Origin: Pseudonocardia kujensis
GTDB lineage: Bacteria > Actinomycetota > Actinomycetes > Mycobacteriales > Pseudonocardiaceae
Reading direction: 5' to 3'
Assembly: GCF_021283305.1 (NCBI RefSeq)
Contig: NZ_JAJSOK010000013.1
Coordinates: forward strand, 78,434-142,433
DNA length: 64,000 bases
In this document: positions 41,841 to 53,092 of the stretch, piece after piece
Numbering within the stretch: the stretch's first letter is position 1
Layout: each line of letters opens with the position of its first letter
The notes under the pieces: generated by a model
What the model was told of the DNA's origin: nothing
The model's input: only the letters and a program-made list of their open reading frames with translations
Database searches by the model: none
Translations under genes and position numbers: made by a program

Positions 41841-43007
41841 ATGGGTAGGGAAAGGCTCGAGCGCTACGACCTGACCGGGCCCGAGAACCGCGCCGCGGTG
41901 CAGTCCGGGCTCGCCGGCGCGACGTGGTTCCGCAGCGCCGTGCCGCGCAAGCGGATGAAGGAGCTCATGCGCCGGACCGACGGGCCGGCGATCCGCGACA
42001 CCGCCCTCTGGGTCGGGCTCATGGTCGCCTGCGCCGGGGCCGGGATCGCGCTCTGGGGCAGCTGGTGGGCGGTGCCGTTCTTCCTGGTCTACGGCGTCCT
42101 CTACGGTTCGGCCTCGGACTCCCGCTGGCACGAGGCCGGACACGGGACGGCGTTCCGGAGCCGGTGGCTCGACGAGGCCGTGTACCAGGTCGCCTGCTTC
42201 ATGATCATGCGCGATCCGACGGCGTCGCGCTGGAGCCACACCCGCCACCACACGGACACCCTGGTCGTCGGGCGCGACCCGGAGATCAACGTGATGCGGC
42301 CGGCGCGGCTGGCGAAGCTGCTGGCCAACTTCCTCGGGCTCGTCGACGTGCCGCTCGCGTTCCGCGCCATGGCCGTCCACGCCGTGGGCAGGCTGACCGT
42401 CGAGGAGGCCGACTTCGTCCCCGAGTCCGAGCGGCCGAAGGTCTACCGCACCGCCCGGGTCTGGCTCGCGATCTACGTCGTGGCCGTCACCGCCGCGGTC
42501 GTGTTCGGCACCTGGCTGCCGCTGGTGCTGGTCGGCGGCCCGCGGATCTACGGCACCTTCATGCACGTCGTCTACGGGCTCACCCAGCACGCGGGCATGG
42601 GCGAGAACGTGCTCGACCACCGGCTCAACACCCGCACCGTGCGGATGTGCCGGGTGAACCGCTTCCTCTACTGGAACATGAACTTCCACGTGGAGCACCA
42701 CATGTTCCCGATGGTCCCGTACTACCGGCTGCCGGAGCTGCACGAGGAGGTCAGGCACGACTGCGCGCCCGTCTACCCGTCGCTGTGGGCCGCGTACCGG
42801 GAGATCGTGCCCGCGGTCCTGCAGCAGCTGAAGGACCAGGACCACTACGTGAAGCGCGAGCTGCTGCCCGGCGCCGCGCCCTTCCACATCCCGAACGAGC
42901 TCACCGACGGCCGGGCGCGCCCGCTCGCCGCCGCGGCCACCCCGAGCGCCCCGGCCTCCGATCAGACCGCCCCCGACCCGACCGTCCCCGACCCGACCGC
43001 CGCCTGA
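41841..43007 (+). CDS. MocD-like fatty acid desaturase/hydroxylase
   Basis: A 388-residue membrane-bound diiron protein of the fatty acid desaturase superfamily. The three histidine boxes are H97EAGH, H133TRHH and H283VEHH. Hydrophobic segments lie near 55-90 and 210-240. The C-terminal 35 residues are a Pro/Ala/Asp/Thr-rich tail with repeated PDPT. ATG 41841 is the best start for the family. The Rieske-type ferredoxin directly downstream belongs to the MocE family, so I read this pair as relatives of the rhizopine-demethylating MocD/MocE oxygenase. The actual substrate may be a methylated inositol, a lipid or something else. Confidence 0.82.
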   Translation: MGRERLERYDLTGPENRAAVQSGLAGATWFRSAVPRKRMKELMRRTDGPAIRDTALWVGLMVACAGAGIALWGSWWAVPFFLVYGVLYGSASDSRWHEAGHGTAFRSRWLDEAVYQVACFMIMRDPTASRWSHTRHHTDTLVVGRDPEINVMRPARLAKLLANFLGLVDVPLAFRAMAVHAVGRLTVEEADFVPESERPKVYRTARVWLAIYVVAVTAAVVFGTWLPLVLVGGPRIYGTFMHVVYGLTQHAGMGENVLDHRLNTRTVRMCRVNRFLYWNMNFHVEHHMFPMVPYYRLPELHEEVRHDCAPVYPSLWAAYREIVPAVLQQLKDQDHYVKRELLPGAAPFHIPNELTDGRARPLAAAATPSAPASDQTAPDPTVPDPTAA

Positions 43008-43027
43008 CCCACCACAGGAGACCCGCC

Positions 43028-43342
43028 ATGCCCCAGTGGATCGCCGCCTGCGAGACCGACGACGTCGACCCCGAGGACGTCGTCCCGTTCGAGCACGCCG
43101 GCAACGCCTACGCCGTGTACCGCTCGCCCGACGACGCCTACTTCGCCACGGACGGCCACTGCACCCACGAGCGCGAGCTGCTCTGCGACGGGCTCGTCAT
43201 GGGCGGGGTGATCGAGTGCCCCAAGCACAACGGCCGCTTCGACTACACCAGCGGCAAGGCGCTCGGCGCCCCGGTGCTGGTCGACGTGCGCACCTATCCG
43301 ACGAAGGTCGAGGACGGCACCGTCTACATCGGGGTCCCGTGA
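43028..43342 (+). CDS. MocE-family Rieske [2Fe-2S] ferredoxin
   Basis: A 104-residue Rieske ferredoxin. The cluster ligands are CTH (near 40-42) and CPKH (near 60-63). The rest of the sequence follows the MocE family (FEHAGNAYAVYRSPDDAYFA near 20-39, DVRTYPTKVEDGTVYIG at the end). It carries electrons to the desaturase-like oxygenase encoded 20 bp upstream. Its stop overlaps the GTG of the decayed reductase gene as GTGA. Confidence 0.9.
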   Translation: MPQWIAACETDDVDPEDVVPFEHAGNAYAVYRSPDDAYFATDGHCTHERELLCDGLVMGGVIECPKHNGRFDYTSGKALGAPVLVDVRTYPTKVEDGTVYIGVP

Positions 43343-44385
43343 CCGGGCCCGGCGGCGTCGTGCCCGGCGGCGTGGTGATCGTCGGGGCCGGCGAGTGCGG
43401 CACCCGGGCGGCCCTGGCCCTGCGTGCGGAGGGGTACGCAAGGCCCGGTCACGCTCGTCGGCGGCGAGCCCGGGCACCCGTACGAGCGCCCGCCGCTGTC
43501 CAAGGCGGTCCTGTCCGGGGCCGCGGACCTCAGCCTGCTCTGCACCCAGGAGCGGCTGGTCGAGGCCGGGGTCGTCCACCTCGCCGGGGTCGCGGCCACC
43601 GCGCTCGACGTCCGCGCGCAGGCGAGGTGGCGGCCACGGCCGCCGGGCTCGGCTGCGCCGTGACCGTCGTCGAGGCCGCGCCGCGGCTGATGGGCCGCGC
43701 GGTGCCCGAACGCCTCGCGGCCCGCGTCGCCGCCCGGCACGCGGCGGCCGGGGTCGACGTCCGCTGCGGCTGCCCGGTCGCGCGGCTCGAGCCGGGCCGG
43801 ATCGTGCTCGCCGACGGGCAGGTCGTCGAGGTCGACGTGGTCGTGGCCGGGATCGGTTCGGCCCCGGGGACCGCCTCGGCGAGGGCGCCGGACTCGCCGT
43901 CGAGAACGGGATCGTGGTCGACGGGGCCTCGCCACCTCCGCGCCGACCGTGTTCGCCGCGGGGTACTGCTGCTCCTTCCCGAACCCGCTCGACGACGACC
44001 GTCGTGTGCGGCTCGAGTCGTGGCGGGCCGCGCAGGAGCAGGGCGCGCACGCTGCCCGGGCGATGCTGGGCTCCTCGGTGTCCTACGCCGCGGTGCCGTG
44101 GTTCTGGAGCGACCAGTACGAGCTGTCGCTGCAGGTCGCGGGCCTGCTCGGGGTGGCGACCGAGGAGGTGCTCCGGCCGCGCCCGGACGGCGCCGAGCTC
44201 TGGTTCGGCCTCGACGCCGGACGCCTGGTGGCCGTGGCCGGGATCGGGACGGGCACCGCCGTCGCCAGGGACGTCCGGATCGGCGAGCTGCTGATCGGCC
44301 GCCGGGCCACCCCGGCCCCGCGGTCCTGGCGGACCCGGGTGTCGCGCTCAAGCCGCTGCTGCGCGCGCCATCGCCCGTCGGGTGA
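43339..44385 (+). pseudogene. Ferredoxin reductase (MocF-like), decayed
   Basis: The N-terminal FAD motif VVIVGAGECGTRAALALRAE reads in frame, then an extra base at about 43441 shifts the frame and PVTLVGGEPGHPYERPPLSK continues in another frame. After ALDVRAQ (about 43621) some 70-80 residues, including the first part of the NAD domain, are missing, and GEVAATAAGLG continues in a third frame. Further frame changes occur near 43870, 43930 and 44330. The FAD-binding AGD appears as AGY before CCSFPNPL. The reductase C-terminal domain is still recognisable (AVPWFWSDQYELSLQVAG). The gene cannot make a full protein, so MocD/MocE need another reductase. Confidence 0.85.
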
Positions 44386-44431
44386 GAGAGGGCGCGGTAG
44401 CGTGACGCCGCTGCCGTCCCGGGAGGCACGT

Positions 44432-45487
44432 GTGGGGATCCGCGAGACCGGCCGGCCGACCCTGGAGACGGTCGCCGCGCGGGCGGGCGTGTCGAAGTCG
44501 CTGGTCTCGCTCGTGCTGCGGGACTCGCCGAAGGTCAGCCCGGCCCGGCGGGAGGCGGTGCTGGCCGCGATCGCGGAGCTGGGGTATCGGCCCAACGCGG
44601 CCGCGCGCCGCCTGGCCGAGCGCCGCTCGCACAGCGTCGGCGTGCTGCTCAACGACCTCCACCAGCCGTGGTTCGCCGACGTGCTCGACGGGGTCGGGCC
44701 GGTTCTGCACGCCGAGGGCAAGCACATGCTGCTCGGCGACGGCCGGCTCGATCGGATGATGGACGACACGCTGACCTGGTCGTTCCTGGAGCTCGGGGTC
44801 GACGGGCTGATCGTCGCCGGCTCCGGGCCGCCGTCGGCCGCGCTGGTCGACGTGGCCCGCCGGATCCCGACGGTCGCCGTGGGCGGGCGGGACCTGGACG
44901 ACGACGGCGCGCTCCCGACCGTGGACGTCGTGGCCTACGACGACCGCGCCGGCGCCGCCCTCGCCGTCGGGCACCTCGTGGAGCTGGGGCACCGCCGGAT
45001 CGCGCACCTCGCGGGGCCGCCCGGCAGTGCGGGCCGCGACCGGGCGCAGGGGTACGAGGAGGCGATGCGGGCCGCCGGGCTGGGCGCCGAGATCCGGGTC
45101 GCGGCGAGCGACGTCAGCGAGGAGAGCGCCCGCCACGCCGCGGCCGCGCTGCTCCGGGGCCCGGACCGGCCCACCGCGGTCTTCGCCTACAACGACATGG
45201 TCGCGATGGGCGTGTCCTCGGCGGCCGTCCGGCAGGGGCTGCGCGTGCCCGAGGACCTCTCGCTCGTCGGGTTCGACAACTCGGGGTTGGCCCGGCTCCC
45301 CGCGGTGTGGCTGACCAGCGTCGACGGTGCCGGCGAGCACATCGGCGCGCGGGCCGCGCGGATGCTGCTCCGGCGGATGGCCGAGCCCGCGCGGGCGCGC
45401 GAGGTGGAGCTGGTCGCGCCGTCCCTGGAGGTGCGGGGGTCGACGGGCCCGCCCGCGGGGGTGTCCGCCGGCCCGGCCGCGCTCTAG
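44432..45487 (+). CDS. LacI family transcriptional regulator
   Basis: A 351-residue LacI/GalR repressor. The HTH is at residues 9-33 (TLETVAARAGVSKSLVSLVL) followed by the hinge-type helix ending RLAERRSHSVGVLL. The sugar-binding domain has GVDGLIVAGS (near 125), GHRRIAHLAGP (near 187-197) and SLVGFDNS (near 275). GTG 44432 is preferred to GTG 44402 because GGGAGG precedes it. It follows the reductase pseudogene and should bind the palindrome at 41788. Inositol- or sugar-like inducers are typical of the family. Confidence 0.88.
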   Translation: MGIRETGRPTLETVAARAGVSKSLVSLVLRDSPKVSPARREAVLAAIAELGYRPNAAARRLAERRSHSVGVLLNDLHQPWFADVLDGVGPVLHAEGKHMLLGDGRLDRMMDDTLTWSFLELGVDGLIVAGSGPPSAALVDVARRIPTVAVGGRDLDDDGALPTVDVVAYDDRAGAALAVGHLVELGHRRIAHLAGPPGSAGRDRAQGYEEAMRAAGLGAEIRVAASDVSEESARHAAAALLRGPDRPTAVFAYNDMVAMGVSSAAVRQGLRVPEDLSLVGFDNSGLARLPAVWLTSVDGAGEHIGARAARMLLRRMAEPARAREVELVAPSLEVRGSTGPPAGVSAGPAAL

Positions 45488-45550
45488 GGTGTTCTTGTAG
45501 AGCGTTCGTTCAGTTCGGGCGACGCGGGCGAGCAGGCAGTGGGAGGAAAC

Positions 45551-46315
45551 GTGTCGGACGAGGTCCTCGTCGAGCGCCGCGGCGCGGTGCAGGTCATCAC
45601 GATCAACCGGCCGCAGCAGAAGAACGCGCTGAACCTCGGTGTGGCGCAGGGGATCGCGGCGGCCGTCGACGAGCTCGACGCGTCGGACGAGCTGCGGGTG
45701 GGCGTGCTCACCGGGGCCGGCGGCGCCTTCTCCGCCGGCATGGACCTCAAGGCCTTCCTGCGGGGGGAGAGCCCCTCGATCGAGGGGCGCGGGCTCTGCG
45801 GGATCACCCAGGCCCCGCCGCGCAAGCCGCTGATCGGCGCCGTCGAGGGGTGGGCGCTCGCGGGCGGGTTCGAGCTGCTGCTGGCGTGCGACCTCGTCGT
45901 CGCCGCGCGGACCGCGCGGTTCGGGGTTCCCGAGGTCAAGCGCTCGCTGGTCGCCGCGGGTGGGGCCGCGCTGCACCTGCCGCGGCGGCTGCCGCCGGCG
46001 ATCGCGCTGGAGCTGCTGCTCACCGGCGACCCGATCTCCGCCGAGCGGGCGGCCGAGGTGGGCCTGGTCAACCGGGTGACCGACGAGGGCGGCGCCCTCG
46101 ACGGGGCGGTCGCGCTGGGCGAGACGATCGCCGCGAACGGGCCGCTGGCCGTGGCCGCGACCAAGGAGGTCGCGCGGCAGACCGTGGACTGGACGCTCGC
46201 CGACATGTGGGCGAAGCAGGAGCCGATCATCCGCCCGGTGTTCTCCTCGGAGGACGCGAAGGAGGGCGCCACGGCGTTCGCGGAGAAGCGCGCGCCGGTG
46301 TGGAAGGGCCGCTGA
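45551..46315 (+). CDS. Enoyl-CoA hydratase/isomerase
   Basis: A 254-residue crotonase. The oxyanion-hole segments are FSAGMDLKAF (near 60-69) and EGWALAGGFELLLACDLVVA (near 98-117). The first catalytic glutamate position near 119-121 is occupied by the ARTARFGVPEV region and the second near E in the same block, typical of crotonase variants; a standard hydratase pair of glutamates is not clear, so isomerase or hydrolase activity is possible. GTG 45551 follows GGGAGGAAAC. It appears to stand alone. Confidence 0.85.
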   Translation: MSDEVLVERRGAVQVITINRPQQKNALNLGVAQGIAAAVDELDASDELRVGVLTGAGGAFSAGMDLKAFLRGESPSIEGRGLCGITQAPPRKPLIGAVEGWALAGGFELLLACDLVVAARTARFGVPEVKRSLVAAGGAALHLPRRLPPAIALELLLTGDPISAERAAEVGLVNRVTDEGGALDGAVALGETIAANGPLAVAATKEVARQTVDWTLADMWAKQEPIIRPVFSSEDAKEGATAFAEKRAPVWKGR

Positions 46316-46461
46316 GCCGGTCCCGACTCCGGCCCCGATCCCGGCGCTGATCGGGCGCCGGTCCCGCCCGCGCACGCGGTGACGCGGGGCACGGGGGACG
46401 GTTTCGCCGGGTGACCGGGGGGAACAACCTCCGGTCGGACACCCGTCGAGAGGAGATTCCC

Positions 46462-48975
<2,514 letters not shown>

Positions 48976-49003
48976 GGCGCCCGCGGACGGATGGTGCTCC
49001 CGC

Positions 49004-50203
49004 TCAGTCCCTCCGGACGGGAGCGCCGCCCGCTCCCGGCCGGCGGGCGTAGCGGGCGAGGAGCAGCGGGGCGGCCACGGCCAGCGCGGCCGAGGCCGCC
49101 AGCGTGACCCGGAGGATCGCGGGGAAGTCGCCCGCGTCGGCCGCCGGCCCGGCCACGGCGGTGCCGGCCGCGCTGCCGAGGAACAGGGTCGCGGCGAAGA
49201 GCGCGATCGTGGTCGCCCGCTCCTGCGGGACGACCGAGGTCGCCCAGTTCTGCAGGGTGGAGTGCAGGAAGGCCCAGGCGCCGCCCAGCAGCAGCCCCCC
49301 CGCGACCGCCGTCGGCAGGGTCACCGCCGCCGCGGGGACGCCCCACCCCGCGACCAGCAGGACCCCGCCGACGGTGGCGAGCGCGGTCGTCGACAGCCGG
49401 CCGACGAGCGGGCGGACCGAGCGGGAGAACAGCACGACGCCCACGCCGTACCCGGCCGCCGCGAGCCCGGAGACGGTCGGGGAGAAGCCGAGGGACTCGA
49501 CGGCGGGCGCGACGTAGGTGAGCACGCCGATCACCACTGCACCCTCGGCGAAGACCAGGACCAGCACGACGAGGGCCCACCGCTCGCGCAGCACCGTCGC
49601 CAGGGCCCGCAGCGGGGCGGACGGCGTCTTGCGCGGCGGTTCGGGCAGCCGGCGCAGCACGACGCCGAGCGCGAGGGCGAGGAGTGCGGTCACCGCCAGC
49701 ACCACGCGCCAGCCCGCCCGGTCCCCGAGGGCCCCGGCCCCGGCCGTGGCGAGGGCGACGCCGAACGACGTCGCCGCGGCCAGGTCCACCAGGGCCCGTT
49801 GCCGGATGGACTGCGGCCAGGTGTCGCCGACGTAGACCAGCCCCGCCGGGTTGACCGCGCCGAAGCAGCCGCCCGTGATCGTCCGCAGCAGGGCCAGGAC
49901 CAGCACGGACGGCGCGAACGCCGACGCGACGCCGGCGATCCCGGCGATCACGAGCGCGATCCGCATGACCCGGACCAGCCCGATCCGGTCGCCGAGCATG
50001 CCCCAGACCGGCTGCAGGAGGCCGTAGGCCAGGAAGTACGCCGAGGCGACGGCCGCCGACTGGGCCAGCGACGCCCCCAGCTCTGCCCCGATCGCGAGCA
50101 GCAGCGGCGAGATGGCGAACCGGTCGAGGCTGCTGATCGCGACCGCGGCCTGCAGCAGCCGCAGCGCGCCGCGACCGCCCGGGGGTTCGGTGGTCGTGCT
50201 CAT
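49004..50203 (-). CDS. MFS transporter
   Basis: A 399-residue permease with twelve predicted membrane segments and the family loop GMLGDRIGLVRVMR near 70-83. The second half contains LVGRLSTTALATVGGVLLVA. ATG 50203 overlaps the stop of the small HTH gene as ATGA, so the two are coupled. Probably a drug or metabolite exporter of the DHA1 type. It converges with the ClpC-like gene with only 28 bp between stops. Confidence 0.85.
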   Translation of the reverse strand: MSTTTEPPGGRGALRLLQAAVAISSLDRFAISPLLLAIGAELGASLAQSAAVASAYFLAYGLLQPVWGMLGDRIGLVRVMRIALVIAGIAGVASAFAPSVLVLALLRTITGGCFGAVNPAGLVYVGDTWPQSIRQRALVDLAAATSFGVALATAGAGALGDRAGWRVVLAVTALLALALGVVLRRLPEPPRKTPSAPLRALATVLRERWALVVLVLVFAEGAVVIGVLTYVAPAVESLGFSPTVSGLAAAGYGVGVVLFSRSVRPLVGRLSTTALATVGGVLLVAGWGVPAAAVTLPTAVAGGLLLGGAWAFLHSTLQNWATSVVPQERATTIALFAATLFLGSAAGTAVAGPAADAGDFPAILRVTLAASAALAVAAPLLLARYARRPGAGGAPVRRD

Positions 50204-50559
50204 CCCAGCCATGCGTACGCGGTCTGCCGGGAGATCCCCAGCGCCTTCGCCATGGGGCTGATCTCGAGCCCGCGTTCGCGGCCCTCGAGCAGGAGGCGGC
50301 GCTGCTCGGCACGCAGCTCCTCCATCCGCGCCGCCACGTCGCTCATCTCGGCCAGCAGCGCCTGCGCCTCGTCGCCGGCACCCGCGCGCGACCGGCCGGC
50401 GCCGGGGCGGGGGAAGGCGCGGACCTCCTCGGCGGACCAGCGGCGCGGGCCGTCGCCGGGGAGCGGGGCCGGTGCCTGGCCGCGGGAGACATAGCTCGCC
50501 CAGGTCCCGGGCCGCACGCCCCACGCCTCCGCGCACTGCGCGGCCGTCCAGGTCTCCAC
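50200..50559 (-). CDS. Small HTH protein upstream of MFS transporter
   Basis: A 119-residue protein with two helix-turn-helix-like ends. The N-terminus (TAAQCAEAWGVRPGTWASYV) resembles an excisionase/MerR-type winged helix, and the C-terminus ends in ISPMAKALGISRQTAYAWLG, a resolvase-type HTH. The middle (residues 62-98) is a likely coiled coil (LAEMSDVAARMEELRAEQRR). It starts at GTG 50559 and overlaps the MFS gene by 4 bp. I infer a DNA-binding regulator of the coupled transporter; the family name is not known to me. Confidence 0.7.
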   Translation of the reverse strand: METWTAAQCAEAWGVRPGTWASYVSRGQAPAPLPGDGPRRWSAEEVRAFPRPGAGRSRAGAGDEAQALLAEMSDVAARMEELRAEQRRLLLEGRERGLEISPMAKALGISRQTAYAWLG

Positions 50560-50603
50560 GCCCGCGATCCTAGGTTCCGGGCACCGGCGACCGTGCCCCC
50601 CGC

Positions 50604-52025
50604 TCACCACCGTCCGCGGTGGTTGGGCAGCCGGGCGGCCGCGACCGCCGCGGCGGTCAGCAGGCCGGCCAGCACCACGAAGCAGACCGCGGCGGCGAGG
50701 CCGGGGTCGTCGGCGGCGGTGACGGCCGCGGTGGTGACGGAGACCGCGGCGATCCCGCCGATCTGCCGGAACATGATCCGCAGGCCCGAGACGGCGGTGA
50801 CGTCGTCGCGCACGAGGTGCATGCCGGCGTTGTTCGCGGCCGGTCCCGCGAGACCCATCCCGAGCCCGGTCACGGCCGCGGCGAGGGTCAGCCAGACGGC
50901 GGGGGAGACCCCCGCGGGCGGCAGGGCGCCGAGGACCAGGCCCGCCACGATCCCGCCCAGCCCGACCAGCAGCAGCGGCCGGTGCCCCACCCGGCGCAGC
51001 AGCGCGACGGACACCCCGGACGAGGCGATCGTGCCGATCGCGCGCGCGGTCAGCAGGACGCCGGCGGCCAGCGGGAGCACGGCGTAGCGGACCTGGGCGT
51101 AGAGCGGCAGGAGCGCGGAGAAACCGATGATCGCCGCGCCGAACAGCACGTTGGTCGTGTTCATGATCCCGAGGCCGCCGCCGCTGAGCAGCCGCGCCGG
51201 CACGACGGCGTCGGCGTGCCGGCGCGCGTGCCGCAGGAAGAACCCGCCGGCGACGAGGGCCACCGCCCCGGCCAGCGCCACGCCGACGGGCCCCGCGACG
51301 CCGTCGCCGATGGCGCCGACCCGGGTGATCGCGACCATCGTCGCGAGCAGCGCCACGGTCAGCAGCGCGATGCCCGCGACGTCGACCCGCTCCGGGCGGC
51401 TCCGCGGCGGGTCCTGGACCAGCAGCGCCCCGGCCACCACGAGCACGGCACCGATCGGCAGGTTGACCAGGAAGATCCCGCGCCAGGACCACACGGTGAG
51501 GATCAGGCCGCCGACGAGCGGGCCGAGGATCGCGCCGATCGGGAAGACGCTGGTGAACAGGGCCAGCGCGCGGTCGCGGTCCCGGCCGAACGCATGGGCG
51601 ACGATGCCGTTGGCCGCCGGCAGCATCAGCCCGCCGGCCAGGCCCTGCACGAACCGGCAGGCGATCAGCTGGCCGACGTCGGTGGTCGCCGCGCAGGCGC
51701 AGGACAGGGCCGTGAACGTGGCGACGGCGCACAGGAACACCCGCCGCCGGCCGAACTGCTCGCCGAGCCGGCCGCCCAGCGGCAGGGCGAGGATCTGGCC
51801 GACCGCGTAGATCGTGACCGTCCAGCTCGCCCACGCCAGGCTGGCCCCCAGGTCCCGCTCGAGCGTCGTCAGGGCGGTCGCCACCGAGGTCTGGTCCAGC
51901 GAGAACATCAACAGGGCGACACCGACGACGGCGAACACGGCACGACGACGGGGGAGCGGGGCGAGGCCCGACCCGTCCGCGACCGGGATCTCCTCGGGTG
52001 CCCTGCCGCGGACGGTTTCGGACAC
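50604..52025 (-). CDS. DHA2-family MFS efflux transporter
   Basis: A 473-residue transporter with fourteen predicted membrane segments. Motif A appears as LGGRLGEQFGRRRVFL (near 80-95) and motif C-like PIGAILGPLVGG near 160. LDQTSVATALTTLERDLG near 44-61 is the classical DHA2 first-helix region. GTG 52025 follows AGGTGG. It is expected to export toxic compounds by proton antiport. Upstream lies a perfect 19-bp palindrome that probably represses it. Confidence 0.88.
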   Translation of the reverse strand: MSETVRGRAPEEIPVADGSGLAPLPRRRAVFAVVGVALLMFSLDQTSVATALTTLERDLGASLAWASWTVTIYAVGQILALPLGGRLGEQFGRRRVFLCAVATFTALSCACAATTDVGQLIACRFVQGLAGGLMLPAANGIVAHAFGRDRDRALALFTSVFPIGAILGPLVGGLILTVWSWRGIFLVNLPIGAVLVVAGALLVQDPPRSRPERVDVAGIALLTVALLATMVAITRVGAIGDGVAGPVGVALAGAVALVAGGFFLRHARRHADAVVPARLLSGGGLGIMNTTNVLFGAAIIGFSALLPLYAQVRYAVLPLAAGVLLTARAIGTIASSGVSVALLRRVGHRPLLLVGLGGIVAGLVLGALPPAGVSPAVWLTLAAAVTGLGMGLAGPAANNAGMHLVRDDVTAVSGLRIMFRQIGGIAAVSVTTAAVTAADDPGLAAAVCFVVLAGLLTAAAVAAARLPNHRGRW

Positions 52026-52067
52026 GAGGGCGCCACCTGCTTTCCCGGGAGTTACCGGGCACAGTAG

Positions 52068-52086
52068 TTTGCTTGACACAAGCAAA
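52068..52086. promoter_or_regulatory. Palindromic operator TTTGCTTG-N3-CAAGCAAA
   Basis: A perfect inverted repeat, 8-bp arms with an ACA centre, 43 bp before the DHA2 transporter start. A further half-site GCAAG follows directly. The size fits a MarR- or TetR-type repressor. No such gene is adjacent; the small HTH protein at 50200 is the nearest DNA-binding protein. Confidence 0.7.
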
Positions 52087-52105
52087 GCAAGTGGCGCCGC
52101 GGACC

Positions 52106-52891
52106 TCAGCCCTGGTCGCCCGCCAGGATCTCCTGGTGCACGGCGAAGGGGGCGCCGAACGGGTCGCCGAGTACCGCCATCCGCCCGAACGGCGTGTCCT
52201 GCGCGGCCATCACCACGCCCCCGCCGCGCTCGGTGGCGGCGGCGACCGCCGCGTCGACCGACTCGACGCCGAAGTAGACGAGCCAGTGGCTCGGGGTGCC
52301 CTCCGGCGCGCCCATCGTGCCGCCCATCCCGCCGAGCGGTTCGTCCCCGAGCCCGAAGGTGCCGTACTCCGCGAGCGGGAGGCCCGGGACCTCGGCGAAC
52401 CGGTACGGGAACAGCCCGGCGTAGAACTCGCGGCCGCGCTCGACGTCCGTGAGCCGCGCGTCCTCCCACACCAGCGAGCCGGGCTGGTTGAACACCTCGA
52501 TCCCGACCTGCCCGGCCGCCTGCCAGAGCCCGAACACGCCGCCGGTCGGGTCGGAGCACACGGCCATCCGGCCGGTCTCCGGGATGTCCATCGGGCCGGC
52601 GAGCACCGACCCGCCGCCGTCCGTGACGAGCTTGGTGGTGGCCTCGACGTCGTCCGTCGCCAGGTAGAGCGTCCAGAAGCTGGGCTGACCCTCCTGCATG
52701 ACGGGCCCGATGCCGGCGGCCGCGCGACCCTCGGTCTGGCAGAGGTTGAAGTGGCCGTACTCCTCGCCCGTGTCGACGAACGACCAGCCGACCACGGCGC
52801 CGTAGAAGGCGAGCGCCGCCGGGAGGTCGGGGACCGCGATGTCGGCCCAGCAGGGCGCGCCGTTGGGCCACGGGGTGTCGGTGAAGGGCAT
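52106..52891 (-). CDS. VOC family protein with two domains
   Basis: A 261-residue protein made of two glyoxalase/bleomycin-resistance (VOC) modules, about residues 10-125 and 140-255. Module 1 begins PCWADIAVPDLPAALAFYGA and module 2 begins LVWEDARLTDVERGREFYAG. ATG 52891 is preceded by GGAGGAG. Such tandem VOC proteins are common in actinobacteria, mostly of unknown function, sometimes called hydroxylases without proof. The gene shares the short region containing the efflux operator at its 3' end. Confidence 0.82.
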   Translation of the reverse strand: MPFTDTPWPNGAPCWADIAVPDLPAALAFYGAVVGWSFVDTGEEYGHFNLCQTEGRAAAGIGPVMQEGQPSFWTLYLATDDVEATTKLVTDGGGSVLAGPMDIPETGRMAVCSDPTGGVFGLWQAAGQVGIEVFNQPGSLVWEDARLTDVERGREFYAGLFPYRFAEVPGLPLAEYGTFGLGDEPLGGMGGTMGAPEGTPSHWLVYFGVESVDAAVAAATERGGGVVMAAQDTPFGRMAVLGDPFGAPFAVHQEILAGDQG

Positions 52892-53092
52892 GGCGATCTC
52901 CTCCGGAGCAGCGGATACCGGTGCGCAGCGGAGCGTCCCACCGGGCACCGACGGTTCCGGAGAACCGTGCGCCGAGCGGTCGTCCGCCAGGGAGGAACCA
53001 CCCCGGTCCGGCCCGGCGGCACCGGCTGGGAACGACCTCGGCGGATCACCACCTCCTCGAAGGGACCTCGGCTCGAGGGGCCGAGGGGGTTC

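Noticed and set aside
46320..46461. HspR (HAIR) or SigH-type promoter before the ClpC-like gene
   Set aside because: No CTTGAGT-N7-ACTCAAG site. A GGAAC sequence is present but no matching GTT at the right spacing.
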